64,000 bases of DNA from Fagopyrum homotropicum (GCA_033239125.1 BSWB01000002.1:3071001-3135000), one strand, 5' to 3'; numbered from the stretch's first letter, positions 19,690 to 31,969 are shown. Translations and numbers: made by a program. Notes: generated by a model not told the origin, from the sequence alone.

Positions 19690-20051
19690 ACGCGGTCTTT
19701 TGACAGCGGTTTCGAGCGTTTGTTGAGAAAGGGGCGTGAATTTGTGATCGACTTCTGACGGCTCTGTTGCAGTCCAAATCTGAGGTATCCACAATTGTTT
19801 CTCAGGCGTCCTACATGTGTACTTCCTTCGAAGATGAACGTGTATGCTCGTTGCCTCCCGAGGGTTAGATCATCCTGCTTTACCTTGAAGATCTTTTTGC
19901 TTTCGGGTTTTTTTGATGTAGTTTTGTGTATTTCTTTTCTACTTTGTATGTGTGTCTTCATGACGGTTAGTCCGTCAGCCGATTTTTTAGGCCTTTCAAT
20001 CCACTAGACGGCGTGTCGTCCAGTGGTTCGAACTACTTTCCATTTTTTTTT
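19690..20051 (+). repeat. Dispersed repeat, copy 2
   Basis: The longest copy of the repeat at 18895. It has the same internal blocks and ends with CCACTAGACGGCGTGTCGTCCAGTGG, a hairpin (two halves TAGACG / CGTCCAG) followed by a short T/A stretch. No open frame was accepted. Confidence 0.6.
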
Positions 20052-21805
20052 TAAAAAAAAGAAAGGTAGATCGGTGAACTACATAAGCTAAATGACAGAT
20101 GAATTAATCAATCAATTAAGAAAATAACAAAAGTGAAACCAAAATGATAAATTATAACATTACAAACTAGAACATGGAGCACATGGAATCACAAGAGCGC
20201 AACAAGAAAGGGAAGATAGTTGAGAGAGAAAAGCACTTATCATTCAACGGCCGGTCGGAAAAAATTGTGCAGTAGATTTTCCGAATTCGAGTTTTCGCGT
20301 TTTGGGTTTTCTTATTTATATTGGTTTTAGCGAAATTTAGGTGAACCAAGATAATGTGACGTACACACATCTATTATTTTGGTTATTTCAATAGAAAATA
20401 AATAAAAAATAATAAATTGATGTATTAAACAACCGATACCATCCATTTTAATGTCTTATTCTGCCCTCATGTCCATTTATCGAACATATATGAGAGTGAA
20501 AAAAAAAAAGATGATTTGCTCACGCCATCACTACAAGTTGGGCCGATCTATCCCCTTTATGAGCTTGTGACCACATCTTTCATACGGTGTATTTTACACA
20601 AAATTAGGTTGAATCATTGCAGTGAGCCGGACGATTTGTTATAGTAACCGTTTCGGATTCGACATCCTTCATAGACATTAAATTGTTGCACCGGTCGACT
20701 CAATCTCTATTGGATGTCGGCTTGACCGTTGTCTTGTCTGTCGGTCTGACTTTGGTCCATGTCAGCTTGATGATGTTGTTACCATTGATTAATAAATGTT
20801 GAATTTTTGTAACTATGTACGTCTTGTTGTTTTTTTTTGTTATTGCAGGGTTTAGAGAGTCCAACTTATATGATGATTTCATGACATTTGTGGTTATCTT
20901 TATCCTTTCATCATATGTTTAATTCATATGTAATGTTAGTATGACGATTATCCAATGCAAGATGTTAGAGTTGCACACATAGGATTCCTAGGCTATTTGT
21001 ACTTCTAGGTGTTTGTTAAAGGGGTGAGAGTTTCGTGAGGTGTTTGTTAAAGGGGTGAGAGTTTCGTGAATTGATGTCATTGATATCTTGCAAATGCGAG
21101 AAATGCAGATGAAAGTTTCCTTCATAACATGCTTATATAACTTTGGATATGTTTAATAATAAGTTAAGCTTCTACATATTATGTATTGTCGTATTGATTC
21201 AAGTTCTGAAATGTTGATTTTACGTTTTCTTGGTTGTATGAGACTGAATCAACCTATCCAAATATATTCTTCTTCCCGATCGTTCACCGACCGGCTTGAT
21301 TTGTATACCACTCGACTCCATCAATACCCTATATGGATTTATTTTATGCCTTGTGTTCTCACCTTTGTTAATTTGTTTACATTTCTTATTTTGTTTTAGG
21401 CTTTAAATTTAATGTTCAAATCATCACATCAATCTTTGTGAGTTGGATCCAAACCATACACTACTATTGAGTCTTATAATCATTTACGAGATTTGAGATT
21501 TGACGCTATTATCGGAGTATGAAAGTTTGATTGTTTTGTTTATTTTGTTAATTGCTTAGCCCATATCTATTTTATTACAGGATTATATGATTCAACACTT
21601 ACCAAGTTGTTCAACTCTTCTACCAACTCTTTTAAAAAATTTAAAAATTTTTGAGACCCATATATCCCTAAATTTTAAATGAATATATATTCAAGCCTAG
21701 GCCACCCTTATGAATAAAGAAAGTCAATTTTAATGCAATTATTTTATAATAATATAGCTATTAGTTACAATAACATTTACTTATTGCAAATAATAGTTAA
21801 TTATA
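20052..21805. other. Intergenic, no gene seen
   Basis: Open frames here are short and without recognisable motifs. A 33-bp direct repeat (unit GGTGTTTGTTAAAGGGGTGA...) lies in tandem at about 21007-21070. Otherwise I see nothing. Confidence 0.45.
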
Positions 21806-23013
21806 GGATTTTTCCGTTTGGTGTCCCTGAGTTTTTGGCTTTTCCGGATGGTGCCCAAAGTTTTTCACGTTTCCGTTTGGTACCCCTGAGTTTTTGGCTT
21901 TTCCGGATGGTGTCCAAAGTTTTTCACATTTCCGCTTTGTACCCTTGAGGTTTCGGCTTTTCCGGATGGTACCCCTATTTCTTATTATATGTCTAAAATA
22001 ACGTTTCCTATATTAAATTTATAAAAAAAAAATAGGGGAAAAGATTATAACAATTCTATATTATAAATTTTGAAGACAAGTATATTTAATTAAAAAAATT
22101 TAATCAACTATTAATAAATTATGATATTTTTTAAAATATAAGGTTTTTACATATTATTTTATGATTTTTAATATATTTATTACTATTTGATACTTTATCA
22201 TATTTTGCATCAAAACATGAAATTTTTTTATGTTTTATAGAAATAATTTTTATAAAAAAAATTTTCCTATTTTTTTATAAATTTAATATAAGAAACGTTA
22301 TTTTGCATCAAAACATGATTTTTATACAATTTTTTTTTAATCATATTTGTTAAAACAATTTTTATGTTTTATTTATAACGATATATGAAATAAATCATTG
22401 ATAAATGTATAACGCAAAATATTCAAATTGGACATTTGATTTTTCAAAAAAAAATTAATAATTATTGATAAATGTCCGTTTTGAATACTATTTTCACTTT
22501 TCAAAATGAAAAAAAAAAAATCCTACTTAAATTTTAATAAAACTATTGAAATGTACATACAAAACTCATGTTTTTTTATAATAATTATTCTGTACAAATA
22601 TTTTTTTTTTCATGGTTTGATGCAAAATATGATAAATTATCAAATAGTAATAAACATATTAAAAATCATAAAATAATATGTAAAATCTTATATTTTAAGA
22701 AATATCATAATTTATTAATAGTTGATTAAATTGGTTTAACTAAAATATACTTGTCTTCAAAATTTATATAATATAAAATTGTTATCATTTTTTAATATAA
22801 ATATAATATAAGAAACGTTATTTTAGACAAATAATAAGAAATAAGGGTATCATCCGGAAAAACCGAAATCTCAGGGGTACCAAGCGGAAACGTGAAAAAC
22901 TTTGGACACCATCCGGAAAAGCCAAAAACTCAGGGGTACCAAACGGAAACGTAAAAAACTTTGGGCACCATCCGGAAAAGCCAAAAACTCAGGGGCACCA
23001 AACGGAAAAATCC
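21806..23013. mobile_element. Fold-back TIR element B (Mutator-like), exact 9-bp target duplication
   Basis: Starts GGATTTTTCCGTTTGGTG and ends with its exact inverse. It is flanked by the perfect 9-bp duplication TTAATTATA (21797-21805 and 23014-23022). The 1208 bp form one long hairpin with an AT-rich inner part. Each arm opens with about 2.5 copies of a ~61-bp unit made of two half-units: TTTCCGTTTGGTACCCCTGA plus TTTTTGGC, and TTTTCCGGATGGTGCCC plus AAAGTTTTTCAC. A 9-bp duplication is the hallmark of the Mutator superfamily, so I infer mobilisation by a MULE transposase encoded elsewhere. No transposase is present. Confidence 0.92.
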
Positions 23014-23237
23014 TTAATTATATTAGTATAAATATTTATTTAAATTCTTTTATATAAAAAAATAAAAAAAAAACAATTAAATCCGCGTGAATTGCACCTC
23101 GAATTCAAATTTCAAAACATTACTAAAAGTGAAAATTCCATTGCTGGCAATATCATCAAATTGATTTGCTTACTCTGAATCGTGACTATAATTTATACTT
23201 TTTCGAGGCGTAACGTTCACAGAGTAGGCCATACTTT

Positions 23238-23247
23238 GCCACGTGGC
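23238..23247. promoter_or_regulatory. Palindromic G-box upstream of annexin
   Basis: GCCACGTGGC, a perfect 10-bp palindrome with a CACGTG core, about 245 bp upstream of the annexin start codon. A CCACGTAC element lies near 23297. G-box/ABRE cores bind bZIP and bHLH factors (known), so abscisic acid, light or stress control is plausible but inferred. Confidence 0.6.
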
Positions 23248-23401
23248 ATAAAGTTTATTGTTGACAGGTGGGGGCCACCCGAAACGTTACTCCTCGCCAC
23301 GTACAAACTGGTTCAGACGTCGCACCCTGTATTACCAAATTTACTAATTTTTATTTATTCCAAAATTAATTCAATAATTGAAATAAATCGTAATATTTGA
23401 T

Positions 23402-23409
23402 TATAAATA
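23402..23409 (+). promoter_or_regulatory. TATA box of the annexin gene
   Basis: TATAAATA, 84 bp upstream of the ATG at 23493. Transcription would start near 23435. Confidence 0.7.
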
Positions 23410-23492
23410 CAGGGAGTGGGTGAGGGCGTATCAGTAAACATTTCACATTCCTGTCTAAAAATTTGGGTCTGAAATTTTGAGAGAGAGCGATA

Positions 23493-25300
23493 ATGGCGAC
23501 CTTGACTGCTCCACAAAGCTGCGATCCGATCGCTGATGCTCAAGCTCTCAGGCAAGCTTGTGAAGGTCAGTTTGAGTATATTATCGATCGATCTATTTAT
23601 TTATTTATTCATTTCGTCATTCAGATTTAGGTTTCGGTTTTTTGATCACGTATAAATCTGATCTAATCTAGACATTGATGTAGCGCGATCGATGTTTAGA
23701 AGTTTTTGTTATAGTATAACTATGATCGAATCCAGCCATCGTTAATTGTTTATCGTAAGATATCGTGATTGATTTTGAAAGTTATTGTTGTATGTTCGAT
23801 TGATTTTGAGAAGTCATTGTTGTATGTTCGATTGATTTGTGGCTTTTGACATTTTTTGGTGAGATTTGATTGATTTTGTTATAAATGTAGGATGGGGAAC
23901 GAATGAGAAGGGGATTATTGAGGTGATCGGACACAGAACTGGACCTCAGTTGAGGCTGATCAAGGAAGCATACTTCCAGGAGTTTAACGAGGATCTCGTC
24001 AAGCGTTTCGAGAAGGAACTTTCTGGAGATTTTGAGGTCTCTTTTTTCGTTTTCCTCTGTTTCCTTGCTTGCTTTGTTTCGTTCTTACATTCATCCGTTT
24101 GATCTGCTTACATTTGTGTACGAAGCGAGATATATTGTTTTGGTTAGAATATGAACTGAGATATTAGTTGTGGTGTGAGATGAAAAATCCTTACTTAAAA
24201 TCGATCTGATCATTGATCATGTTAACCAGATTGTTTGGTATTGATGATGTGTCTTTCTTTCCTGATTTTTTGCTCTTATCTCTTACTTTAATTTTTCCAC
24301 GCGGTTGAAACATGATCAGTCTGTGTGCCATTAGATGATTTAGATGGACAATAATTGATGTTCAAACAAATATATGATGATCACAGAGAGCTGTATACCG
24401 ATGGATGCATGAGCCTTTTGACCGTGAGGCAATCTTTGCTAACAATGCTCTGAAGAAAGGCGACTACCGTGTTATCGCTGAGCTCGCTTGCATCCTTAAC
24501 TCTGAGGAGCTGTTGGGACTGAGGAGGGCGTATCAGGCCCGCTACAAGCACAGCTTGGAGGAAGATGTTGCCTCCCACACCAGCGGTGACATTCGCAGGG
24601 TAAGTTCGACTTCTCAAAGAATCTACTAGAAATTGTCTTTTTCTTTTTTATTTGTTTAATGTTATATTGATCAGTTGTCATTGGATTGCAGCTCCTGGTT
24701 CTACTTGTGAGCGCCTACAGGTACGAGGCTAATGAGTCCGAGAAAAAGCTTGCTGAGACAGAGGCTGAGATTCTCAACAAGGCCATCAAGGACAAGCAGT
24801 ACAACAATGATGAGATTCTAAGGATTGTGGCTACAAGGAGCAAGGCACAGCTCATTGCTACTTTCTTCCGTTACCAGGATGTCCATGGAGATTCCATCAC
24901 TAAGGTAACACACCAATCTGGAAAAAAAAACCCAGCTCTTCCACCCACAGTTTGAATCCCTTGAATTATATTGAAAGATTCATTGTTGTTGCTCTTTCAC
25001 CAGCATCTGGAAGCGAACCACGACAACGAGTACGTGTTAGTGTTGCAGACGGCCATTGACTGCATCAGGGCTCCCCATGAGTACCTCGAGGGCGTTGTGA
25101 GGGATGGGCTCCTGAAGCGGGGAACAGATGAGGATGCAGTAACCAGGGTGATAGTGTTGAGGGCTGAGAAGGACTTGCGGCAAATCAAGGAGCAATACTA
25201 CAAGAGGAACAGCGTCGAGCTTGAGAAAGCCGTGGCCAAGGAGACCCATGGTGACTACAAAGCTTTCCTCCTCGCCCTTCTCGGAGCCGAAGGTTATTAA
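23493..25300 (+). CDS. ANN: Annexin (plant D1/D2-like), five exons
   Basis: Exons 23493-23565, 23891-24036, 24387-24599, 24692-24904 and 25004-25300 join in frame with GT-AG introns to 313 residues, the usual plant annexin length. It starts MATLTAPQSC, as plant annexins typically do. Four annexin repeats are visible. Repeat I has the type II calcium motif GWGT (residues 25-28) and the conserved GHR His that follows; repeat IV has KRGTDE (253-258). YQARYKHSLEEDVASHTSGD and RNSVELEKAVAKETHGDY resemble annexin D1. Annexins bind acidic phospholipids in a calcium-dependent way in the cytosol and at membranes and help in stress and secretion (family knowledge). The start is chosen as the first ATG after the TATA box and has family-typical sequence. 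The exact paralogue number is not certain. Confidence 0.95.
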
Positions 25301-25842
25301 AAAAGTAATCGCGATCGTACCGTGTTTTGCGTATTATTAAAAAAAAATCTCGGTGAGACTAGCTTGAGTTTTTGGACAAAAGGATCGATTTATGCGTGTT
25401 TAGAGTTGTATGCCGAGTACTGGTTTTAATAAGTTCAATGAAGTATCTGTGCTTTATGTGTGCTTACTTGTGTTGTTTTTGGACGTGAAATAGTATTTTG
25501 AGGGTATTGTTTTCGCCCATATTTCTTGATCATTAGGGCGGTTATATGATACTAGTTATTTCGGAGAAAGCTCGGAATCGTTTACTTATAAACGAACTGA
25601 ATACCGTACACATTTTGTGGCTTGTTTAAAATTTAGACTCGCCTTGATTAAAACTAGACTTGTTTGACTAAAATAACATTATAATATAATGTTGATAAAT
25701 TAAGCAAACTACTTAGGCTAAAACTCAACTCCAAAAAAACTCAACTACATGCCAATATTCGCCCTACGACGAGCAACTAATGCATTTTGATTGTGAAGAT
25801 AGAAAAAAACCCTTAAGAGCAAAACCAATGGTTAAACATTCA
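25301..25842. other. Annexin 3' UTR and intergenic
   Basis: The annexin 3' UTR probably ends near 25440-25480 (an AATAAGTTCAATGAA stretch). Nothing else is recognised up to the MITE at 25843. Confidence 0.45.
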
Positions 25843-26144
25843 GCCCATTTGGTTGTAGCTCTGAAAACGGTTAAACAGGGGTTGTAGCTCTGAAAACGGA
25901 ATGAGAATGAATCTAGTCCATATATGTACTTTGTTTATAAATTATTTTGAAATCATTATGTGATCCCATGCAAAATACATTTGCTTCCCCTATCTTGTTT
26001 CTCATATCAAAATTAATCAAACTCTACTCCAATTAGTTCAAACTACAAAAAATGATTCCAAAAACCTACATAAAGATATATGTATCAATGTATGTACTAG
26101 ATTCGTTTACATTTTGTTTTATTAAAGTTTAAACCAAACGGGCC
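25843..26144. mobile_element. Tourist-like MITE, second copy
   Basis: Related to 5432-5731: ends GCCCATTTGGTT and AACCAAACGGGCC, shared interior, 302 bp. Flanked by TCA on both sides (25840-25842 and 26145-26147). It contains a small internal duplication of TTGTAGCTCTGAAAACGG. Confidence 0.7.
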
Positions 26145-26317
26145 TCACTGTACTGAAAAAACAATTCAACTTCTTAAACTTTCAAACTTCCAAACATTTT
26201 TGAGACTCTAAATCTTCTTCAAAACGTAAATCATGAATCGATCATAGTTTAATTCAAACAACACAAACCAAACAAATGAACTATTATAATCCACAATCTC
26301 AATTTCTAAGTGATAAA

Positions 26318-29077
26318 TCATGCTGATGCATACATCGATGCAAAGCTGCCATAGTAAGGAATCCCTGTCTTAGGAATCCAGCCATCTCCATGAATAAGCT
26401 TAGAAGCTGTGAATGGCTTCGCCATGTTAGCTTCGTTGAGGGCTTCGAAGCCAGCCCACCAGACCCGGGATGCAGTCATAGCCCTCGGACCGCGGTTCCT
26501 GAACTCTCTATAGATGAGCCTATCAATCTTGTCCCCTGGCCAGCTCATCCATCCTGTTGGATGAATGATGCTGTCTAAATATGACTCCATTACCATCACT
26601 CTTGAGTACCTGAACCATGGCCGGCCTAGAAACCCTACGATGCTCGTCTTGTATGATGAACTTAGAGCTGGGTCCATCGTGATCGTGCAGTTTTGGATTG
26701 TGAATCCTGTGTTACTGTTACAAAGAACCACAGTGTCTTTTGGTTAGAAAGGCAGAATGGAAACCGTAAAGAGAATAAGATGAAATGAAAATGACTAAGT
26801 TGCTAAACAAATATGATTTTTGATTGATTCAGTAATAATTTGTTTTCAAAAATAATTATTAACAATTTTAAACGTTCCCTAAACCTTACTATCTTATTAT
26901 AAAACATGTTGAAATTCCATTCCACATTGTGTTATCCTAATTGCCGAGTTACTCGAGCTCGTTAGGGGATCGATGTTATCTCGTTCACTTGACTAAACAA
27001 GCCAACTACAAACACATGTTAAAGCTTGATTAAAATGTAGGCTTATAAACATGAGCATATCAAATCTTGGCTCTTTACACTCGAATAATAACCCTACAAC
27101 TGACTGAATGGGTTAATCTTTAGTAAAGTTGTTTTACGAGTCAAGCTACTCAAGTTTAATCTCATTCACTTGACTAAACAACTCTACTAATATTACCTCA
27201 TCTAGTCAGCTCGATTAAAAAAACCTAAAGCGGACTAGATGTTACGGTTTCATAAAGTGAATGAAACCCTTATACCGGCTAGATAAGTTTCATTCACTTT
27301 ACGAAACCAATAAAAGCTCGGTTAAAATTAAGGTTTGGTTCGACTCTAAACAAGATGAACATATCAAAGCCAGACTCTTTACTCTAATTCGAATAATAGT
27401 ACCTTTGAGGCCTTGATCTTCCTTGGGCGGTGAAGATGATGACATTGTTGGGAAGACGGGCATAGATGTTGCAGTTTTGGAAGACGGCAGCTGCGTTACC
27501 GAAGATGAAGTCGCGAGTTCCATAGATGTCGCAGTCTCGATAGAATTGCAAAGAGTACTTGGCATAGAGAGTGTCAGTGTAGCCAAGGAAGGTACATTGG
27601 TAGAAGATGGACTGATTTGCCTTGTTTAGGACTGCTACTGCCTGGTTTGCCATGGGTCCTGCTGAGTTCTCAATCGTAATGTACTTTGCTATGAACCCAT
27701 CTCCCTCCACATCTAATACACAACCATGTTAACCATATATGTTATGTAATAACAAGAGAATAAATCTAGGTATACAGATACGATGGACCAAGGATCGAGT
27801 GAGACGAGCCCTTCCTGGGTCGAAGAAGAATAGCGAGCGAGCGAGGTCCTGGACGAATAAGTGTGGAAACATATTTTGGGCTAATGTATTAATGGGCCCG
27901 AGGCGATAGGGTGTGCGGGGGCTTCGCGGTACGGATTTTATCTATTCTGTTATAAATAGATAGGGCTAGAATTGTATTCTTTTATCCACAAAAGTATATT
28001 GAAAACCCTATCTGCAAGGTTTGTGCAGCAAACGTTTTGTCTTCTCTCTCTATTCACTGATTAACTCGTCGAAAGTCACATGTTATATATGTTATCATAA
28101 TTCTCTCCTTTTCGGTTAAAATTTAGAATCATTTGAGCTTCATTGGTTTCAAACAAGTTGAACACGGACATACCAAATATCGGCTCACTTGGCTCGAATA
28201 ACAATCTTAATGGTAATTAAACGAGTCAACCTTAACTAAGTTGCTATATTACTGAAACTACTCGAGCTTGGTTCGAGCTTGACTTGAACTCATTCACTTA
28301 ATAAAGGCATACCACATTTTTTAAACTCGATTAAAATTTCGGATGTGCTCGAGCTCAATTTCAAATGAGTTGAGCTTGGGTCATTCGATTCAGATAACAA
28401 TTTTAATGATGGCTAAACAAGTAAATCTTCAATAAGGTTTGCTACATTAATCAAGCTTGACACGAAAAAAGTTCAGTCCGAACCTATTCACTTATTAAAT
28501 AAGCCGAGTATGAACACATTTTTAAGTTTGTTTAAAGTTTAGGCTCAAATAGCGACCCTAATTGGGAGTAATAAGTCAATATCCAATAAGTTTCTCATAT
28601 TACTCGAGTTCAGCTAAAAAAAAGCTAGTTTTAGCTCATTCGCTTCCTAAACGAGCTGAGCATGAGAGGCTAAAATTTAAGCTAAATTCTATTCTAAGCA
28701 ACCAAAAACACAACCCTATATAAACATAGAAGCTACTTACACAAGGTGGCTGTATCAGAAGTTATGAAGTCCGGAGAATGTCGACCAGCAACGATCTTCG
28801 TTGTCTTATCCCGATCCCCAACAAGAACCAAGTTGGTCTTCTCCTTCCAAATCCTTACATTCTCCATATAAACACCTCCCTTAATATGTATCGTAAATCT
28901 ACGTTTGCTGAACGATGGAGCAGCAGCCACAGCAGCAGCAACAGTCCAGTAATCGGCTGTTCCATCCTGAGCTACACTTACATGCTTACCATGCACTACA
29001 ACAACATTGCTGTGCAATGCTACAAGAACAAAGAAAATGACAGCAAATTTGATAGGAAACTTCTGAAATACTTCCAT
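26318..29077 (-). CDS. Pectin methylesterase without pro-region, three exons
   Basis: Exons 28741-29077, 27403-27712 and 26318-26714 join to 347 residues. A hydrophobic signal peptide (about 1-30) is followed directly by the catalytic domain, with no inhibitor-like pro-domain. Family motifs: GGVYMEN (67-73), NQAVAV (135-140), DFIFG with the nucleophile Asp180, and LGRPW with Arg247. The usual QDTL motif reads TDTL (Thr158), so one oxyanion-hole Gln is missing while the acid/base Asp159 remains. Pectin methylesterases remove methyl esters from homogalacturonan in the cell wall (known). Activity of this copy is uncertain because of Thr158. Both introns are stuffed with repeats, including a solo LTR in intron 1. 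Confidence 0.93.
26715..27402. repeat. PME intron 2 with diverged GAGCTCG-type repeat
   Basis: Two diverged copies of a ~190-bp unit (TACTCGAGCTCG..., TTCACTTGACTAAACAA) start near 26950 and 27135. Related units recur in intron 1 near 28255, 28470 and 28600. Confidence 0.55.
27745..28080 (+). mobile_element. Solo LTR in PME intron 1
   Basis: 336 bp bounded TGTAATAACAAG...AAAGTCACA, with a perfect 5-bp target duplication TGTTA (27740-27744 and 28081-28085). It holds a TATA-like TATAAATAG near 27952 and is more GC-rich than its surroundings. No internal region or second LTR is present, as expected after LTR-LTR recombination. It lies antisense to the host gene. Confidence 0.8.
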
Positions 29078-29152
29078 TATATGTGAATGATTGATCTATG
29101 AGATGAACACGAGAACGCGTTTTGATCAGAGCAAACTCGACGAGGGAGCAGT

Positions 29153-29159
29153 GTTTATA
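29153..29159 (-). promoter_or_regulatory. Probable TATA box of the PME gene
   Basis: The minus strand reads TATAAAC about 76 bp upstream of the ATG at 29077. Confidence 0.45.
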
Positions 29160-29396
29160 TTTAAGCTAGGAAGTTCAAAAGATGAATGCTTTAAGTGATG
29201 CAGTAAGCTAGAGTGGAAGTAGAAGCTTGTGTCTGTACTAAAGGTAATTAATCACAAAACACGTTGATATTGTACAGTGACTTGTTACATTTTTCTTTTG
29301 CTCTTTTACTGTGTATGTTCTTTTTTATTGATACCCACTAGTTTGGATGTTTTAATGTTTATTCAGTTGTTCATGAATGTCATACTTTTATAGAAT

Positions 29397-29870
29397 TAAG
29401 GGGTTGTTGGTATCGATACCCTAATTAGGAAGGTATTAGTTATGATATCATGTATGAACATCAAAGGTGTGAGTATCAAATTGATATATGATATCCTATT
29501 TGGTATGGATATCAGATGTCATATTGAGCAAGAACAAAACAAAATCAACGAAGATCGATAGGGCTATAAGCCTATCTCCACTGTGTTGAAGGACATCCTT
29601 GAGTAGGGTAGCAACGGTGGCGGCTCCTTGCTCCGGTCGGCGGCAATAGCAGCAGGCGGCCGGCAGCATGAGGCGGGAGAAGAGGCGGATGCTCTCTCTG
29701 TGTATTTTGATATCTTCAAAAATATTACGATATCAAAATAGAGAAATTGGATATGAGGTATCAAATTGATACCGATACCCTAAAATACAAAACACCGGCT
29801 ATGGATATGGGTGATACACATACCTATACCTTTAATAAGGTATTGATATCAAACGAACCTAAGAGACCCT
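29397..29870. mobile_element. TIR element rich in TATCGATACC words
   Basis: Left end GGGGTTGTTGGTATCGATACC; right end, inverted, AGGTTCGTTTGATATCAATACC. The interior repeats GATATCATATC words, like the candidate at 2188-2497, and includes an odd GC-rich island (about 29605-29690). No clean target duplication was found. Confidence 0.45.
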
Positions 29871-30035
29871 AACTCAAAAGGCATATAAAAAAAATAAAAT
29901 AATTTGAGAGGAGAATACATATGATTTTGACCTTTAGTTTATAATACATTTAATAGTTTTACCTAATATTTAAAAAAAAAAACTCCATAGTAACTTGACT
30001 CATCCAGGCTTCCACGAATGTTAACTACATAGTTA

Positions 30036-30464
30036 GGGCCAGTTTGGTAACATAAGATTATGTAGATGAAGATGAGAATGAAGATAATTATTTAGATGAA
30101 GAATTAAGGAGATGAAATTGTTTAAGAGGATGAGGATGAAAATAAGTGAAATGGGTGTTTGGTGAAATTAATATGATTGTGGATAAAATTACAAAAAAAG
30201 TACGGGTTAATTTTTTTTTATATAGATGAAAGAGATGAAAAAAACAGAGGGACAAATGTGAGATTTTAGCTTCAATAATTCTCATAATCCTTATAATTTA
30301 ACTGTTAAAGGATTACAAAATTTCTATAATTTAATTCTCTTAATCTTCATAATACAACTTGTGTAATCTCCTTAATTCCCTTACCAAACAAAATTACGAG
30401 AATTATTTCTCTATTTTAATTCTCATAATCTTAATTCCCTTAATTTAAAGGCTTACCAAACGGA
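30036..30464. mobile_element. Possible MITE with GGGCCAGTTTGGTAA end
   Basis: The left end GGGCCAGTTTGGTAAC follows TTA. The right end is ...GCTTACCAAACGG. The inner parts are inverted repeats of AATTAAGATTATGAGAAT type. Size and ends resemble Tourist-like MITEs, but the right end is degenerate. Confidence 0.5.
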
Positions 30465-30996
30465 TATACGATGTTAATTTCATCCTATATTTTGCTATGA
30501 TGTTATTCCAAGGTAGAGGTTTAAAACACTAATTTGGAAAATAAATTATTAATAAATAGCTAAAGTTTAAAATTCTGAAATTAAAACTAAATAGCTAAGT
30601 TTATAAACTATATATTTCAGATTATTATTGTTGTAAGAAATTAATTTATTTTAAGAAAAAGATAATTTCAAGTATTTGAAAATTTTCATATCTTTTAGAA
30701 AAATGCAACAAGCAAACTATGTGTGACAAAGAGAGATTACAATACTAAGTGTTTCGAGTAATCTCATAAATTTATAATATATTTTCCTAAGATTATTTGT
30801 ATGAATGATTTAGGGTATTTTTATATTAAATGGACGAAATACTAGCAAGTTTTCAAACAAGAAAATAAAGAGGGTAAATTAAACATTTTAATTTGTCTAA
30901 AAAAGGGACAAACCATTTTTCATTTTTGCAATTTTCCTTTTTAATGGATGGTTTATGTAATATTTTCATTTTGTAATTTTGGGAAGAGGTTTTTAT

Positions 30997-31428
30997 TAGG
31001 GGTGTAATACGAGCCGAACGAGCCAAGCATCAGCATGCTCAAGCTCGGCTCGTTTATAAAGAAGCCGAGCCCGAGCCGAGCCTAAAATTTATATGAGCTT
31101 CAAAACGTGCTAAAGCTTGGCTCGTTTAGAAAGTGAACGAGCTCGAGCCGAGCTTTTGACGAGCCGAGCCCGAGTAGCTCGGCTAAAATAATGCTCTTAT
31201 AGTGTTATTTTACCCGAACGAGCCGAGCTTTACCCGAACGAGCCGAGCTTTGACATGCTCAAGCTCGGCTTGTTTATAAACGAACCGAGCCCGATCCGAG
31301 CCTAAAAATTATACGAGCTTTAAAATGCTCAAGCTTGGCTCGTTTAGAAAATGAACGAGTTCGAGCCGAGCTTTTGACAAACCGAGCTCGAGACGAACCC
31401 GAGTAGCTTGTCTCATATTACAACCCTA
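30997..31428. mobile_element. hAT-like non-autonomous element filled with GAGCCGAGC words
   Basis: TIRs TAGGGGTGTAATACGAG and CTCATATTACAACCCTA. Flanks GTTTTTAT and CTTTTTAT match at 7 of 8 bases, as in hAT insertions. The interior is a two-unit tandem (~210 bp each) made of reiterated GAGCCGAGC / GCTCGGCTC words in both directions. Confidence 0.7.
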
Positions 31429-31935
31429 CTTTTTATTGTTAATGAAAAGTGCATTAAAGAAGATGATATAGCTTAGATGAAGTAGAGAAGAAGGATTAGT
31501 ATAATGGCCAACTCAATGATAAAAGGTTTATCTAAAAGACTTGTGCTTGATTTGTTGAAGCCTTGTTGTAGAGGACCTACATATATATAAGTTGTGTATA
31601 TTTACGTCTTTGCCTATATTTTAGCTTTATTCCCTAACCCTTTTTCCTTTATGCCTTCATTATAGATGTATCAAGTGTAAATGTGAAGGTTGATTAATGA
31701 TTAGCATAAAGAATGGTAAAGTTGTGAACTAAGTGTAACTTAGGTCTATTTCGTATCATGTTATAATATCAAAATTAGGGTCTATTTGTATCTATATTAC
31801 AATATCAAGATCGAACATTAATATCAAAAAATTAGTTGATAAGTGATTGGTGGATGAGGGTCCATCGTCCACAACCCTAACTATCTAAGTTTTGTATTTT
31901 AATGCTAAAGTTATAAAATCATAAATAAAAAAAAA

Positions 31936-31969
<34 letters not shown>

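Noticed and set aside
21733..21948. 71-codon open frame rich in Phe and Leu
   Set aside because: Lies in the arm of fold-back element B and translates its tandem half-units.
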